From Paralithodes platypus (taxonomy: Eukaryota; Arthropoda; Malacostraca; Decapoda; Lithodidae), in contig CM064492.1 of assembly GCA_032716605.1 (NCBI GenBank), positions 49,079,406-49,143,405 of the forward strand: a stretch of DNA of 64,000 nucleotides, given 5' to 3'. This document shows, one piece after another, positions 1-13,414 of the stretch; the first letter of the stretch is position 1, and the number at the start of each line of letters is the position of its first letter. The translations under genes and the position numbers were made by a program. Below the pieces are notes generated by a model. That model ran no database searches. It was not told where the DNA came from and saw only the letters and a program-made list of their open reading frames with translations.

Positions 1-628
1 GTGTTAAGTTTCCTGTCTCGCTAACAAGGAGCTGCACGTGAGGAGGGGAGGGAAACGACACCTCCCTACCATTTGCGTTGCTAGCTGGCCCTGGAGGTAG
101 TTCCGTGAAGCGGAAAGAAGGTATGTTAGGTTTGACATTATAACTGTTGTATTATGGGTGATTTGGTGGATGTCCATTACCTTTATAATGTTCGTAAAGT
201 CCTCAACCTCTTCAACGTTAAAGGATGGGAGTGGAAGTAGGCGATGCTAGGAGGGTGATGGTTTGCGGAGTCGGGGTAGACATGTTCGGGAGATGGGAAA
301 GGAGAGTGCGATAAATTAAGGTGGGATCAAGCAAGTATTGGAACACCTAGTGTATCTCGCGGCCTAAATTTTAATTGAACCGCCAATATTGGGATATTAG
401 TTAAATGCGTGGAGTAGCCTACTGTAACTTCGAGCGCTATGTCAACAAACAATTGACGTTACTCCTGCAAACGCAACTTTTACACTACACGGAATTTTCT
501 CTGTTTCTTGTAATATTAATATCAGTCACCATTGTTTTTATAGTATTTTGTACACTATAAAAGGGTGTAGCTTGGTGTCGGATGCGTCGAAACCGAAAAC
601 AATCCTGTATTAAATCCTCGGTGGTAGC
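1..628. other. no gene seen
   Basis: Mixed-composition to AT-rich sequence without a coding frame, repeat or recognisable element. Confidence 0.6.
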
Positions 629-2268
629 CTACACCCGGATAAGACAGAAACTAGCCCAGGTGGTTATGAGCCGGAGATTTGCTGCGGATTCTTTCTGGAC
701 GGCAGCCCACTATCACGGTGCTGCATAAACACACACATACACGTTTCGAACCATAAGTAACGATTGTCAGTGTCATGTATGATAATTATCGTGCTCTTAT
801 GCAACGCAATCAAATATTGATAGTATAAATGAGATACTTGCATTGATTTTATTTTTGTATTTGTATTTTAATCGTTCCATATATCTACGGACACGAAAAT
901 ATTGCCCCATAAGTTTTAAGAAAGTAGGATTCAGACGGAACTCTACCAAACCACCCAATGCATACACTGGTTTTCGGCGTGTGTGTGTGCATTAGAAGTC
1001 CTATGTAGTTATTACGATTAAATACATTATTGATATAACCATTCACCCATGTCCATCTGAGCACAGTAGCAGAGAATTATGCTTCTCCACGACACAGAAG
1101 GCAGTTTTTATAGTATTAAATTCTGGTGAAAGTTTATCACCAACCACTTAAAGAGTTTTTCAGGTAATTTGTTTTTATTTTTGTATTTGATATACTGTTG
1201 TTTAATACCGAGGACTCGCATTTTAGTATTTTCAACATTAGCTTAACCTAACTTGACTTAACCAAACCTAACCGAAAATTAACCTGTCTGTGCGTTGGTC
1301 TAAACCCAGTTCACGTTCCCTGTTTATGGGTTAGTGACGGTCTAAACCCAGCTCACGTACCCTGTTGTATGGGTGAACAATCGATGGGGCCCGTAACTGG
1401 TTGGTCATAAACTAATACCTAAATTCTTTCTAATCATCTAAGTAGATAAAAATACGCATGAACTGTCCTGTCTTGTATGATTTAAACCCAGGTTAATCGC
1501 GCATGTATAATATCTACGATAATATTCAAGGACACTACATCCGCCTTATTAGAAACAATTTATTAGAGAAAGTAGGCACCAACAGATTCGCCATATTTTT
1601 CTCCATATAGTCCGCATGGAGTATTTTCGTTATTGACAAATTGAAAAAATACCCTGTTCACAGAAAAATACACCAAAAATCTGTCTAAGAAGTCTAATAG
1701 CGGGGGTGTGGGGGCGGCAGCCCCCACCCATAATACTAGGATAGGTTAGGTAAGGTTGTTAGGTTATGCTAATGTCCTTTCAAAGGGGTATAGGCTAGTA
1801 AACCCTAGGATAGCTTATACCCGGTCAGAGGTAAGAAGAAGAAGAAGAGTCCTGATGTCTCCTTGAATGCTACCATATCTACTAGTGTTAGACAAATGCA
1901 CGCCGTAAATGTTAGAAACATGACACACTCACACAGAGCTGATGGCCTACGCAATAACTGCAAGAGTGATTCGGAAGTCTCGTTTGATTCTTAATTCCAT
2001 AAAACGTATGGGGATCTTCATTAGTGTTCTTGTTGAATGTATATATTGGAAGAAATAAAATTCAATAAAAAGTCATTAATACTATTAATGATTGCATAAC
2101 ATTAAAAGAGCAGGATAATTATCATGCATGACAAGCCGAGAGTCGAGCTTCTTTGGTTCGAAACGTGTTAGTGTTGCCCCGAGATAGTGGGCTGCCGTCC
2201 AGAAAGGATCTACTAAAAATCTCCGGCTCATACCCACCTGGGCTAGTTTATGTGGTATCCGGGTGTAC
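629..2268. mobile_element. 1.64-kb element with ~220-bp inverted arms
   Basis: The left arm (629-860) and right arm (2035-2268) are imperfect inverted copies: acacccggata, ctagcccaggtgg, tgagccggagatt, ctggacggcagcccactat, cgtttcgaacca, gataattatc. This is a foldback-like structure without an ORF. Inner blocks 1130-1400 and 1700-1790 recur near 39935-40325. Confidence 0.65.
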
Positions 2269-2370
2269 CTGTCAAATGAGTGTCCCTATAGTAAAATCGT
2301 ACCATACACGATTCATGCTTTGCTAATATGTGGCAATTATTATAAAATTACCATAACCTAAATTTGTGTA

Positions 2371-2375
2371 ATGTA

Positions 2376-2416
<41 letters not shown>
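2371..2416. repeat. TA microsatellite
   Basis: About 22 uninterrupted TA units in AT-rich sequence. Confidence 0.95.
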
Positions 2417-2421
<5 letters not shown>

Positions 2422-4194
2422 ATTTATATGTATTTTTCAGCTGATGGTAAATTGGCATATGTCCTCATCTCGACTATTAGTCCATTACGAAAATTTGATA
2501 GCGAAATAGGGGTTGAATTATGGGAATTTGGCATAGATGTGTAGGCCTAGTAGTTTAAAATATTCCCATTAAGTATTGAGGAATAAATTGTTAAGGGATT
2601 AAATTTACCGCCATCCGAAATATAACTGACAATAGGATAAATTAAACTCATATATAGCAAAATGTTTATTTTAATGCCACAACATTTTCGGGCTTACTTT
2701 AAACCTGTAAGGGTGTGTATTTCGGTATGTTTGTTTATTGGTTGATATGAGAGTATGTTATAATATACCCATTCATAATGGTCATTTGTCATAATATATA
2801 AAGTTCAAACAGTAATGGCATAAATGGTAGTTTCGCAATAGGATCCTTCAACAATTCAAATACCTGCCCAGTTTTTCTAAATAACTGGAAATATTTGCAA
2901 CTTGAGGTATGCTCTGACAGGTAGCATATTAATTAAAAATTAAAATATTACATGAGAAAGACTTGTTCCTTGAGAAATTAAGGGCTATCACACTAGACTA
3001 CGGTACTTTCCGTCGTCTTTCATCAAATCCACGATATGAGTGGTCCGAATGTAGGAACAAATAAAGGCACAGGAAAAAGGCACCGGAAAAAAGGGCACAG
3101 GAAAAAATGGCATTCTTCGAGGTAGGAAAAAACGGTGTATTATGAAAATTTATGTTTAATAAGGAAAGTTTATTATACAGGATATATTCCTAAATTATTT
3201 CGAAGCCCTTTCAAACAGGCTTCTTCCCACTCCTATTTTATTCACTACTACTAATAATAATACAAATAATAATAAAATAAGAATTACAACAAAACATATA
3301 ATGATAATTATTATACTATAAATATAAGTAGTTAATACATAAGTAAACATTGAAATGCGCGCCAATTTGAGAAGTCTGTCGTGACTCATGCGCTGGCAGC
3401 TGGCTACATACAGCCAGCTGATCTGGCAGTCACTGCACTCAGTGGGCCTGGGAAAATTAACTTCTCGTGCATTCGTAAGTACTAGGAGTCTAGGATTGTG
3501 ACCATAGAGTACAGATGACCTAGAGGCGAAAGCGTGACGTCACACGGTTATTTTGCCGCGCGTCCTAGGGATTTGGTGCCAATTGCTGGCAGTACTATTG
3601 TACGGCATAACAACCAAAGCACCTCAGTGGCTTGTCCTTATTATAGACAGTCTGTGCGCCGCGCGCGCCTGCCAGCTGGCTTGCTGCAGTGTTACCAAAG
3701 TTAAGGGAATATCCGCAAAACGAGGGAGCAATAGATTAAAGAGGGAACGTATTTAAGAGTTAATTAATGTTGGTAAAAACTTAAATTATTTAATATAAAT
3801 TAGATATATATAAGCAAGATAAAAACATTAAGTATACATATTATACAATATAAAAAATACTCGTATATGATGCAAGCTGTATACCTTCAAGCAACACAAC
3901 ATTAAATATAATTTTGAATATATATTATGTTAAATGTTATGTAGATGTTAATTTGTAAAGTAGCACTAAAATTAGTTTTTCTACATACGGACGATACGGT
4001 ATTCTTTTAAAGAGATTATTATGTTACTATATAATGGTAGGCCTATTAAGTGCTTCTTGTTAAACAAGTTTTTCTGTAAGGTCTGGTAATTTGTCCACTG
4101 ACTTTGGTCTAATGCGGTAATACTAGCCTATATGATATAGGTTAATACTGAAAGGCGGTATGTGTGGGGGCGTTGGTTAATTAAATTCAAATAA
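2417..4194. other. no gene seen, AT-rich
   Basis: Includes an AAT-rich stretch (3238-3330) and a less AT-rich patch at 3390-3750. The short frames there show no domain or codon pattern I recognise. Confidence 0.55.
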
Positions 4195-4350
4195 ATTTTC
4201 AGTTCAATTATTATGTTCCTTCCAACAACCAACTATACTCCTAAAATCGATTAATGAAATTTACAAACACATGTGGCAGTCCGTGGATTCGAATCCAGGA
4301 TGCTCACACCGAAAATCAACACCTTATGCATCGCACCACGAAGACAGTTC
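4195..4350 (-). repeat. tRNA-like SINE, antisense
   Basis: The complement has TGGTGCGATGCATAAGGTG, B-box GGATTCGAATCC and the body shared with 39140-39260. It abuts the 17-bp satellite. Confidence 0.65.
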
Positions 4351-4363
4351 TTCAGACAGAAGA

Positions 4364-5610
4364 CAAATAAGTTCTCAGTTCAAATAGGTTCTCTGTTCAA
4401 ATAGGTTCTCGGTTCAAATAGGTTCTCGGTTCAACTAGGTTCTCGGTTCAACTAGGTTCTCGGTTCAACTAGGTTCTCGGTTCAACTAGGTTCTCGGTTC
4501 AACTAGGTTCTCGGTTCAACTAGGTTCTCGGTTCAACTAGGTTCTCGGTTCAACTAGGTTCTCTGTTCAACTAGGTTCTCGGTGCAACTAGGTTCTCGGT
4601 GCAACTAGGTTCTCGGTGCAACTAGGTTCTCGGTGCAACTAGGTTCTCGGTGCAACTAGGTTCTCGGTGCAACTAGGTTCTCGGTGCAACTAGGTTCTCG
4701 GTGCAACTAGGTTCTCGGTGCAACTAGGTTCTCGGTGCAACTAGGTTCTCGGTGCAACTAGGTTCTCGGTGCAACTAGGTTCTCGGTGCAACTAGGTTCT
4801 CGGTGCAACTAGGTTCTCGGTGCAACTAGGTTCTCGGTGCAACTAGGTTCTCGGTGCAACTAGGTTCTCGGTGCAACTAGGTTCTCGGTGCAACTAGGTT
4901 CTCGGTGCAACTAGGTTCTCGGTGCAACTAGGTTCTCGGTGCAACTAGGTTCTCGGTGCAACTAGGTTCTCGGTGCAACTAGGTTCTCGGTGCAACTAGG
5001 TTCTCGGTGCAACTAGGTTCTCGGTGCAACTAGGTTCTCGGTGCAACTAGGTTCTCGGTGCAACTAGGTTCTCGGTGCAACTAGGTTCTCGGTGCAACTA
5101 GGTTCTCGGTGCAACTAGGTTCTCGGTGCAACTAGGTTCTCGGTGCAACTAGGTTCTCGGTGCAACTAGGTTCTCGGTGCAACTAGGTTCTCGGTGCAAC
5201 TAGGTTCTCGGTGCAACTAGGTTCTCGGTGCAACTAGGTTCTCGGTGCAACTAGGTTCTCGGTGCAACTAGGTTCTCGGTGCAACTAGGTTCTCGGTGCA
5301 ACTAGGTTCTCGGTGCAACTAGGTTCTCGGTGCAACTAGGTTCTCGGTGCAACTAGGTTCTCGGTGCAACTAGGTTCTCGGTGCAACTAGGTTCTCGGTG
5401 CAACTAGGTTCTCGGTGCAACTAGGTTCTCGGTGCAACTAGGTTCTCGGTGCAACTAGGTTCTCGGTGCAACTAGGTTCTCGGTGCAACTAGGTTCTCGG
5501 TGCAACTAGGTTCTCGGTGCAACTAGGTTCTCGGTGCAACTAGGTTCTCGGTGCAACTAGGTTCTCGGTTCAAATAAGGTGTCCGTTCAAATAAGGTGTC
5601 CGTTCAAATA
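4364..5610. repeat. 17-bp satellite, about 73 units
   Basis: The unit is aactaggttctcggtgc. The first units read caaataggttctcggtt, then about nine read caactaggttctcggtt, then over fifty are near-identical caactaggttctcggtg. The last units return to ttcaaata. Uniform core with diverged edges is the pattern left by unequal crossing-over. Non-coding. Confidence 0.95.
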
Positions 5611-5974
5611 GGTTTTATAATTTTACATAAATGTTTTTATACATTATACACGGCCATAGCCTAAGCCTATCTATAGCCTACATGCATTCATTAGAAATGC
5701 ATCGGACAGCATTGAATTTGCGCACTAGAGCGATTTCGGTATTTTTCTTGGTTCTAGGTTTATTTAATCACTACTATCAACTGTTTATAGTAATATTTTT
5801 CGGGCAAATCAAAAACAAAAGTAGCCTATAAGGACAGATTACGGTTATGCGAGACTTGGTCGGCTTAGGGTCCTGGGTTAGGTAACTTAGGTTGTACCCT
5901 TACAAATATTTAAGAAAATGTCTGTATACCTGCGCTTAATAGTACTGTATTCCCTTAAAATTACAGTGCCCCCC

Positions 5975-6120
5975 CCCCCTTAAGCCTAGCTCTTACACCT
6001 GATCTATACTGCATTTTATCTGAAATAAAATAAATATCAAGAATATGATGTGAATTATGGCGCCCCTAATGTATATACTGTATATCAGCTCCGCCCCTTA
6101 AGCCTGAGCTGGATTCCCAC
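5975..6120. repeat. dispersed repeat with C-run (pair of 32570-32720)
   Basis: Shares atactgcattttatctgaaa, ggcgcccct.atgtatat and cttaagcctgagctgga with 32570-32720. Both copies have C or G homopolymers at the edges. Not assigned to a family. Confidence 0.7.
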
Positions 6121-7090
6121 TGATGTAGACTGAATGTATTAATTATGAACCGCAACACGGTTAACTGGTCAAACAAATAAGCAGCAATTATTCTAATTTG
6201 ATTGCATTTATCTTCAATAATAATTTTTGGCGGCATATTATAGGAGGCACAGGCTGTAATATAAATAAGCGGGGATAGTCTCCCGTGGCAACGATATTCT
6301 TTGATTTGTATTTATTTTACTTGGAATGGCATACGAAGTGAAGCCAAATAATGTGCATACATTTTGTCAATTTCATATAAATTTAGTTGTAAATGTCTTG
6401 AGTTATTATATGCAATAATACTTTAGTTTAGGATAAGGTAATCTAGGTTAGGATAAGTTAGGATATAATTTAAGTTGTGAAAAGATAAAATTAGGTTAGC
6501 ATAGTAACCATAGTTGTTAGTTAAATTAGGGTATAGTGTAATAACATTTGATCCTAACCTATTGTAAGCCTACTGTAACAAAGAACCCTATATTTTTATG
6601 AACTCGATATACTTTAACCTATTTAAAACATGATAGGTTACTGTGAGAAATAATTTGACTACACCGGTATCTGGGAAGTGTTGGTAATAGCCTTTGTTTA
6701 ATCGTGAGGTTCAGAGTCGTAAAGATTCCAGGACGAGCTCCATAGAAACTGAAACTGAAACTAAGGGTAACCTCATCAGAGTGAACCATTTCCTACCAGA
6801 ACCTGGTGATTGTAAATATTTTAAAGAATAATAAAGTAATTTAGAACTGTATAACATTACCTTGGCCAAGATAAATTGGTTATAGAACGTCGTATGATTA
6901 AATTTAGAGGTACTGTATTTGGGATCAGTTTTGAATTTCCCTCGATCGCAGACGAGATCCACAATTTTGCTGTAATATTCTGAACTGCTGGATGTTTACT
7001 AAATCGTTGTGAAACAATATTTACATTAATATTTATATAGCAAAACGCTTATTTTAGTTTATATGATGAAGTGAAGAGGGAATAAGGGAT

Positions 7091-7319
7091 GGATGTAGAG
7101 TTCGGACATAGGTCGTCATTGTTTACATAGGGCGATCGCCGCGGTCGCACTTACGTTCCCGTCTATTTCGACGCTATATTTTCTGCTATTTGCCCCCTGT
7201 CATTACTACATGAATACTAGGTTAGGTTAGGTTAAAATAGACTGGAACATGATGGGAAAGGTCCGACGCCACTACGCGTAATGTAAACAACGATGGTGGT
7301 ACGCCCGCTCACTACATCC
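7091..7319. mobile_element. 229-bp inverted-repeat MITE
   Basis: The left end GGATGTAGAGTTCGGACATA and the inverted right end GGATGTAGTGAGCGGGCGTA continue in parallel to TTGTTTACAT. The family includes 52671-52918. AGGTTA units lie in the centre. Confidence 0.68.
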
Positions 7320-8571
7320 TACCCGGGAATAAACCCTTGGTAACTAAATTAGTATAGATTTTACTCAAGAGTTGGAAAATACAATTCCGATCAGACGCCA
7401 TTATACCTCGGGGCCATCAAGACGTGCTTTCTTGACTTTCCGTAACACTCCCTACGCCCGGCCCGGATAGTAGCCCTTCCCACCGAATACCGAATTCTTC
7501 GATATACGCCAGGACCTTAAATATAGAAGTCATTGATATAGATGGCCATGTATACAATGTTTAGTTAGGGATTCTGATAGATAGGCTATCATGGGTTAAG
7601 ATAACTGGTCAACCATCTTCCCCTTATTCAATTCATGCCATAAGGTAGGCTATCAATAACTTTACTTATATTTTTTGTTTAATGTAATAAAGGATACTAA
7701 TTAACTACATAATCCTTCACATTTTGGTGCCCCGAGTGAGGAATAGGCCTAGTCGTTTTATATATATCTGAATTCCAAATAATCTGAATTCCAAATTAAA
7801 TAAAGTCGTCGTCCGAGGGGCTCAAACTCCTATACTTAAAATGTATGCCTATAACAATTACTACAGCACTACTTAACCTGACAATGGTCGGTGTATTCTC
7901 GTTCATAATTATCTTACACGTGATTTGCTACCTTCAATGCGTGTCGACTTTTTCATTGTATTAGGCTATCGGTCAAAATTATTATAATTACGATATGGTA
8001 TATAATACTTTTTATTAGAGAGTGCAAAACATTAATGATAAGGAAATCTATTAAGGCTAAAATTTGAGTAAATATAGCAGAGGAGAGTTCGTCCAATATT
8101 GGTAGATGACGACGTTGATGGGGGAGATGAAGATTCTATGCCCAAGGTCGAAAAACGACTGAAAGTAAGTCCCTTTAGGAGAAAGGAGTACAAAGGAGTT
8201 TTATTTGAGTAGTGAAAGATAATTTCCTATTTTGCATTTATTTTTCTCTAGCTACCCTAATTGTGAATTCAAACTCCAACTTCTATTAAACTTCTGGCAT
8301 TCATGGCTTAGTTATATTGACGTCTTCTATGAATGTATTTATTGAGGAAAGGAGGAAAAGGCGCACACACAGCTAAGGTCAGATCCCGGTGACACAAATT
8401 TTTTAAACATGATGAACAATAAAAAACATAACTATATTAGTTTAAGTTTGCAGGTGTAGCCTAGTCAATTTAATTCAGTCTGATCCACTAGCTAATTTGT
8501 TCGACACCATGCATAAGACACAAACGGCACATGAGAGGGGTCCACTTCATAAGATGTAGGCTATTGAGTAA

Positions 8572-8980
8572 TTAACCCTCGTCTAGCGGGGTTTTTTGGG
8601 CATATTCAGGACCTCCTGAATGATAAATAAAGTATCTGCATGAAAAGAAATGTATTCAGCAAAAAACTAGGCGCTAAAAGCTTCAGAACGAGCTACGTAG
8701 CACTAGTCGTTCTCAGGCAGTGGTACCACCAACATGGGAGTTTAGCATATAGCGGCATATTTTTTCCAGCTACGCTCACTACTGGCTACACTGCCGGCCT
8801 CTCGAGAACACAGGGAGGGCGGGTCAGTGGGCGGCGGTAGGCCCTGGGAGTCTGACGTGTGGTCCGCTGCGCTCCCGGCCATTTGCACTATATTTTAACC
8901 CTTTAAAAGCCTTAATAATGCTCCTAACTTGCTGCAAATTGGAGCCCAGCTATAGCCGGGTGCCGCTCTTTAAGGGTTAA
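8572..8980. mobile_element. TTAA element with AGCGG-type ends
   Basis: TTAA at 8572-8575 and 8977-8980. The ends are TTAACCCTCGTCTAGCGGGG and, inverted, TTAACCCTTAAAGAGCGGC, close to the ends of family 2 though the body differs. 409 bp, no ORF. Confidence 0.78.
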
Positions 8981-9089
8981 AGTCTACTATGCAATATTGG
9001 AACTAATATTGCAATATTGGAACTAAGTCGCATGATATATATTATATATATTATTACTATTACAATTATATTACTCTTAATATTAACTA

Positions 9090-10215
9090 GTCTACCAAAA
9101 TATATGCTGATGATCTGAAACTGTATGCAAAAATCAAATATGATAACCTCTTAAATTTTCTTAATTGTATGTTTGCTTGCTAGTCTGATATAAACGTGCT
9201 TGCTAAGGTCTCTAAATCCTGGGGCCTAACGATGAACCCAGATAAATGTGTCTACCTAAGATTTTGTAGGAAAGAAATTGAATGGGATGACCTGGGTCAT
9301 TCTGGCAGATACTATCTTAACAACTCCTTAATCCCTATTAGAGACTCTGCATCCGATCTAGGAATATTAATCAATTCCTACCTTAAGTTTCATACACACA
9401 TCTCTAATATTGTCCACAAGGCTGGAGGACTCGCCCATAGTATCCTAAGGTTAACTGTCAACCGGGATGCCCTTATGATGCCACTATTTATTTCACACAT
9501 TCGTCCCATATTAGAATATTCATCCTCTCTGTGGAACCTTGGGTATTTGGGGGACCTAAGACTACTGGAGTCTGTTCAGAGACGCTGGACTAAATCTATT
9601 AGGGGTCTCGAGAATCTTGATTATAGTGAAAGATTGAAGATATTAAACCTACTTTCCATTAATGGTAGATTTCTTAGGCATGACATAATTAAGTACTGGC
9701 AAATATTTCACGGTCTCTGCTCAATTACTCCTGAAGATGTTTTTTGATCGTCCCCAATATTTTGCAACCAAGGGGTCACCCATATAAAATTGCTCACTCG
9801 AGATGCCAGCTTGAAATAAGAAAAATGTTTTAATCTTAGATATGCGTCTCTGTGGAACTCTTTGCCCACAGATTTGGTATCCCTGACTAACCGGTTATCT
9901 TTCAAGGCAGCCCTTTCCGACTATCTTGCAGGAGTTTTATATGAATATTCATGATTTTGTTCTCGATGTCACACCTTCTGGCCTCCTCAACCACTTATAC
10001 TTGTACCTTGTTTGTTAACTTAGCTGCTTATGATGCACTTTCCAGTCCATAGATCTCTATACTTTCCTGTTTGTGCTACAAACTATAAACTATCGTTGGG
10101 CTGGCATCAGCAGTGTGTGGCTTCCGTGGACCCTGACCTACTACTTAGCTCTGGGGTCTGGGAAGCCCACCAGGTAAAAGATATATCATGAGATTTTTTT
10201 TTTTTTTTTTTGGGG
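9090..10215 (+). pseudogene. CR1/Jockey-type LINE RT 3' part
   Basis: Begins near the catalytic box (YADDLKLYAKI, about 9103-9135) and is open from 9196 to 9747: SKSWGLTMNPDKCVYLRF, SDLGILINSYLKFHTHI, RPILEYSSSLWNLGY and SVQRRWTKSIRGLENLDY. It then continues with stops (RLCGTLCPQIWYP). The 3' end at about 10190-10215 is a T/G homopolymer run. Everything upstream of the box is missing, a typical 5'-truncated LINE. No relative in this window. Confidence 0.8.
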
Positions 10216-10979
10216 GGGGGGGCCTTTACATGTGAATTCAACTAATTCATTGATTGTATAAGAAGCTCTGAAGCGGGCATGCCTCTACAGTCCCGCGAGT
10301 GCAATGATTCGACATGTTGATGCGAGATAAGGGCAAAATAGGCTTGATAGTTGAAAAATCGCAGGGTGCTTTTCGAACATCAGTTATGCTAGTATATTTT
10401 AAGGCTCCTTGGCAAGCTTATCCAGCCTACCCGCCAATGTTTCGAGGCAAATGACAGTTTATAGTGTACATTGACTGATTGATGGATAGGCGAGCCTCGC
10501 ATTTGTATCGGGTTTCAGAAGTTAACGATATTTTTAAACATTGTAGTGTTTAAAGTATAGAAAAGTGCTTATATACTTATGTTTGAGCCATGAAAGCTAC
10601 CTAGTCTAAATTAACAGGTCTAGCCTAAAAGAAAAGTGCTAGCAATTCCTGGTACCAGCAAGGTGCACCCATCTGGTCTTCTAAAGTTACAAACTGACTA
10701 ACCATAGGCTAATAGCCTAATAAACCTATAACATTTAATGACAATTAGCCTAGGCTAGGCCTACTGTGTATATTTAGCCTATTCCCTTAACTCTTTGAGT
10801 ACCAGAGACGTGCTATATTGTATTCTAGCCCCCCCCCCCCCCCCAAGGACTTATTGTAATCCTCGTATATTCAAACAGTAGGGGGCACCAACTTTGTTTT
10901 TCTTTCTAGGATCAGTAATTACATTTTACGCGCATTTAGGTAAATATAGGAATGAAATACATGGTGTAGGAAAGCTATA

Positions 10980-11480
10980 GGCCACGATATAATCTAGGGC
11001 TGAATTTAATTACATAAACTTTATATGCCGTGGGCATTCCCCCGGATCCCCCCTAGAGCTCGCGCCTACACCGCTTGCCGCCGCTGAATCTCTTACAAAG
11101 ACTATACCCGTCAAACTGTTACCCCCACCCGACCTCACCATTGCCTCCATCCCTCCCTTTCTAGTTTCTACCCCATCGTAACTCTTCAGCCAGAAAGGAT
11201 ACACCGGGGATTATCCGTGGCTGAGGAGACAGGCTGACGGGCGTCTGTTTCATGTGCTCGGAACGTGAGGCCATGGAGGCAGCTCTAAAACCTCTCCAAA
11301 ACTCACCATCTGTGCATGCGTGAGAATCTAGGCTCCTTGGCCCCGCCCCGCGTTTAAATATAACCAGAGAATATTAAAGGGAGATAGGAAACTTCCAATG
11401 CCTCCCATTAAAATAAATGATACACTAGATAGCGAGTCTGGCATCGATTTGAGGCTGTAACCAACGCCATCTAGTGTATG
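10980..11480. repeat. dispersed repeat with inverted partner at 15865-16010
   Basis: gaatttaattacataaactt and ccatggaggcagctctaaaa, followed by ccttggccccgcccc, recur inverted at 15865-16010, where the middle is deleted. The part 11400-11480 (acgccatctagtgtatggac) also resembles 13245-13275. No gene. Confidence 0.65.
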
Positions 11481-11562
11481 GACGCGGTACTAATATTGGT
11501 GAACAAAATCTAGGGGATTTGTCTTCATACTTCACACAGCTACTGTATTCAATATTGATCGT

Positions 11563-12008
11563 TTAACCCGTGGAGCCCCGGCTAGTTTTGTAATGTTTGC
11601 GCACCAGAACCCGGCCGGTTTTCAAAAAATGGTTTTATTCCAGAAACAATAGCGAATGGGTTAGGAATGAAGGAAAAACCACTAAAAACCGCTCAAAAAG
11701 CTTAAAAAATGGTCCTACAGAGCCCCCGAAAACGGATTTTACAAGAGTAAAAAATTGAAGGCAATTATCCCAAAATACCAGGTTATTGCGTGCTCGCGCG
11801 CACGCACGTGGACTTTGAGAGTTTTCAACCATCGGCACGGTTGCGTGGGATACGTACACAGTTCCCATACAAATCTGAGCCCTCTTGAGTGGCTACACCT
11901 GAGGTTACGGTCGGCGCAATTAGGGTGACGCGTCAGGCGCGTCTCTGGGGCTGTGCGTTACATACATCGCCGACGCGTCAGACGCGTCGCTGGGGCTGTA
12001 CGGGTTAA
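11563..12008. mobile_element. TTAA-flanked TIR element (family 1), second copy
   Basis: Same 446-bp unit as 26839-27282 in the opposite orientation, with TTAA at 11563-11566 and 12005-12008 and ends CCCGTGGAGCCCCGGC and CCCGTACAGCCCCAGC. A GACGCGTC-type motif occurs twice near one end. Non-coding. Confidence 0.85.
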
Positions 12009-12149
12009 TTTAGGCTAAGCAATCATCAATACACACTTTACTAATGTCAGAATCGCCACTGTTATAAACAAACCAAATAATAGTACCGTATCATTGTTTA
12101 TTCGTTATGAAAATATTTACCAACTTATTGGTTTCATTAACCTACTATA

Positions 12150-12290
12150 AGTATTACTCTACCATGATGACAATGATAGTAATGGTGATAACGATGATAT
12201 TAATGGTAATGACAATGATAGTAACCGTGATAACGATTTTAGGAATGATGGTAACGGTGATAGTAATGGTGATAATGATGATGGTCGAAA
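12150..12290. repeat. imperfect GAT/ATG-type microsatellite
   Basis: Runs of gatgacaatgatagtaatgg variants, period six and three, giving a Met/Val/Ile-rich chance frame. Not a gene. Confidence 0.85.
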
Positions 12291-12300
12291 CTACATTTTC

Positions 12301-13285
12301 GCAGTTATATGATTATCAAGCGTTGCTCAGGTTGATTTTACGCAGTTGAATATGGCATTTACAGAGACATTTTATATTCATAAATGACTAAGAGGAATGA
12401 ACACATTAAAATCAAATATAAATGTTTATTTGCTATCAGGATATTCAAAATTAACTGCGAAAGCGTAATTTAGGGCTGACAAAGTATGTATTGTAGTGAC
12501 CAATGACTGCATTATTTAATAGCCTATGCTATGGGCCTATATTGCGTTTAACACTTCATTAAAAGTAGTTTCATGTCGGATCCCTATTATAACATGGTTA
12601 AGGATAATAACACATAATACATAATTATTGTTCTGTTTATTTAGATTAGTTTATGGATATATGAACTCCTCAGTTGAACACTGGCACAAATCCACAAGTT
12701 ACACCGATCTGTGGATAACAAAAATAAAGTATTAGGTAAACATTGATATTGTTACAGTAATACAGAGCAGGGAGATATAAGAAAACATACTGATAGAGAT
12801 ATAGCCACCCTGGTTATTTCACAATTAACCTAATGTTTACATTGCCTGCCTTCAGCAAAGTCTACCTTTCACTTGCTATAGGGAAACTATATAATTATTG
12901 GGTCTTTTCTTTCCTCCTATATACATCTAAGAAAGGGCCTTGGTTTTCGGTGAGAGATGGACCAGCATTAAACACTCTTTCAGGAGAGATAAAGCAAATA
13001 TTAACATATCATCAACATCAGCCCTACCTACGTGAGTCGAGTGGCGTCTGCACGGTCGGATAGCTGTAATGAATGGTTCTTATTTGTCAACATTATTTTA
13101 TTAGTCTCCCAACACAATTTATCAATATTATTACGATAGTTATCTTAATTGGGAATCCAAACTTATGTGTGTGCATTTCAAGCTCAAACGTTATGCATTG
13201 CTGAATTATATAGCTAAGCTGATGACATGCAGACGATGCAGATCGACACTAACGCCATCAAGCGTATGGACGCGGCGTGAGCTAG

Positions 13286-13316
<31 letters not shown>

Positions 13317-13414
13317 CGAAAGTACGAAAGTTGTCAAGCCTCTGGTATCATTCATTTTCCTAGGTTACCTCTCATGGTGTTCAATCTCGTTGATATAACC
13401 TTCAAACCGCTACT
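12301..13414. other. no gene seen
   Basis: AT-rich sequence. Short frames at 12833-13063 and 13165-13398 are not convincing; the latter gets its Asn run from the CAA microsatellite. Confidence 0.55.
13288..13317. repeat. CAA microsatellite
   Basis: About ten CAA/AAC units. It could be a remnant of an AAC-tailed retroelement, but no body precedes it. Confidence 0.85.

Larger units (their letters stand above)
5611..8571. other. no gene seen apart from two repeats
   Basis: AT-rich, with AGGTTA and TTAGGAT runs near 6420-6560 and 7220. It contains the repeats at 5975-6120 and 7091-7319. Short frames, for example 6711-6962 on the complement, have no family match I know. Confidence 0.55.

Noticed and set aside
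1240..1275. telomere-like TTAGG/AACCTA runs here and at many other places
   Set aside because: The unit is the 6-bp AGGTTA, not the 5-bp arthropod TTAGG telomere repeat, and the runs are short and interspersed.
4364..5610. CRISPR-like regular repeats
   Set aside because: Head-to-tail units without spacers in a eukaryotic context; a plain satellite.
12107..12349. Met/Val/Ile-rich frame suggesting a membrane peptide
   Set aside because: It is the translation of an imperfect GAT/ATG microsatellite.
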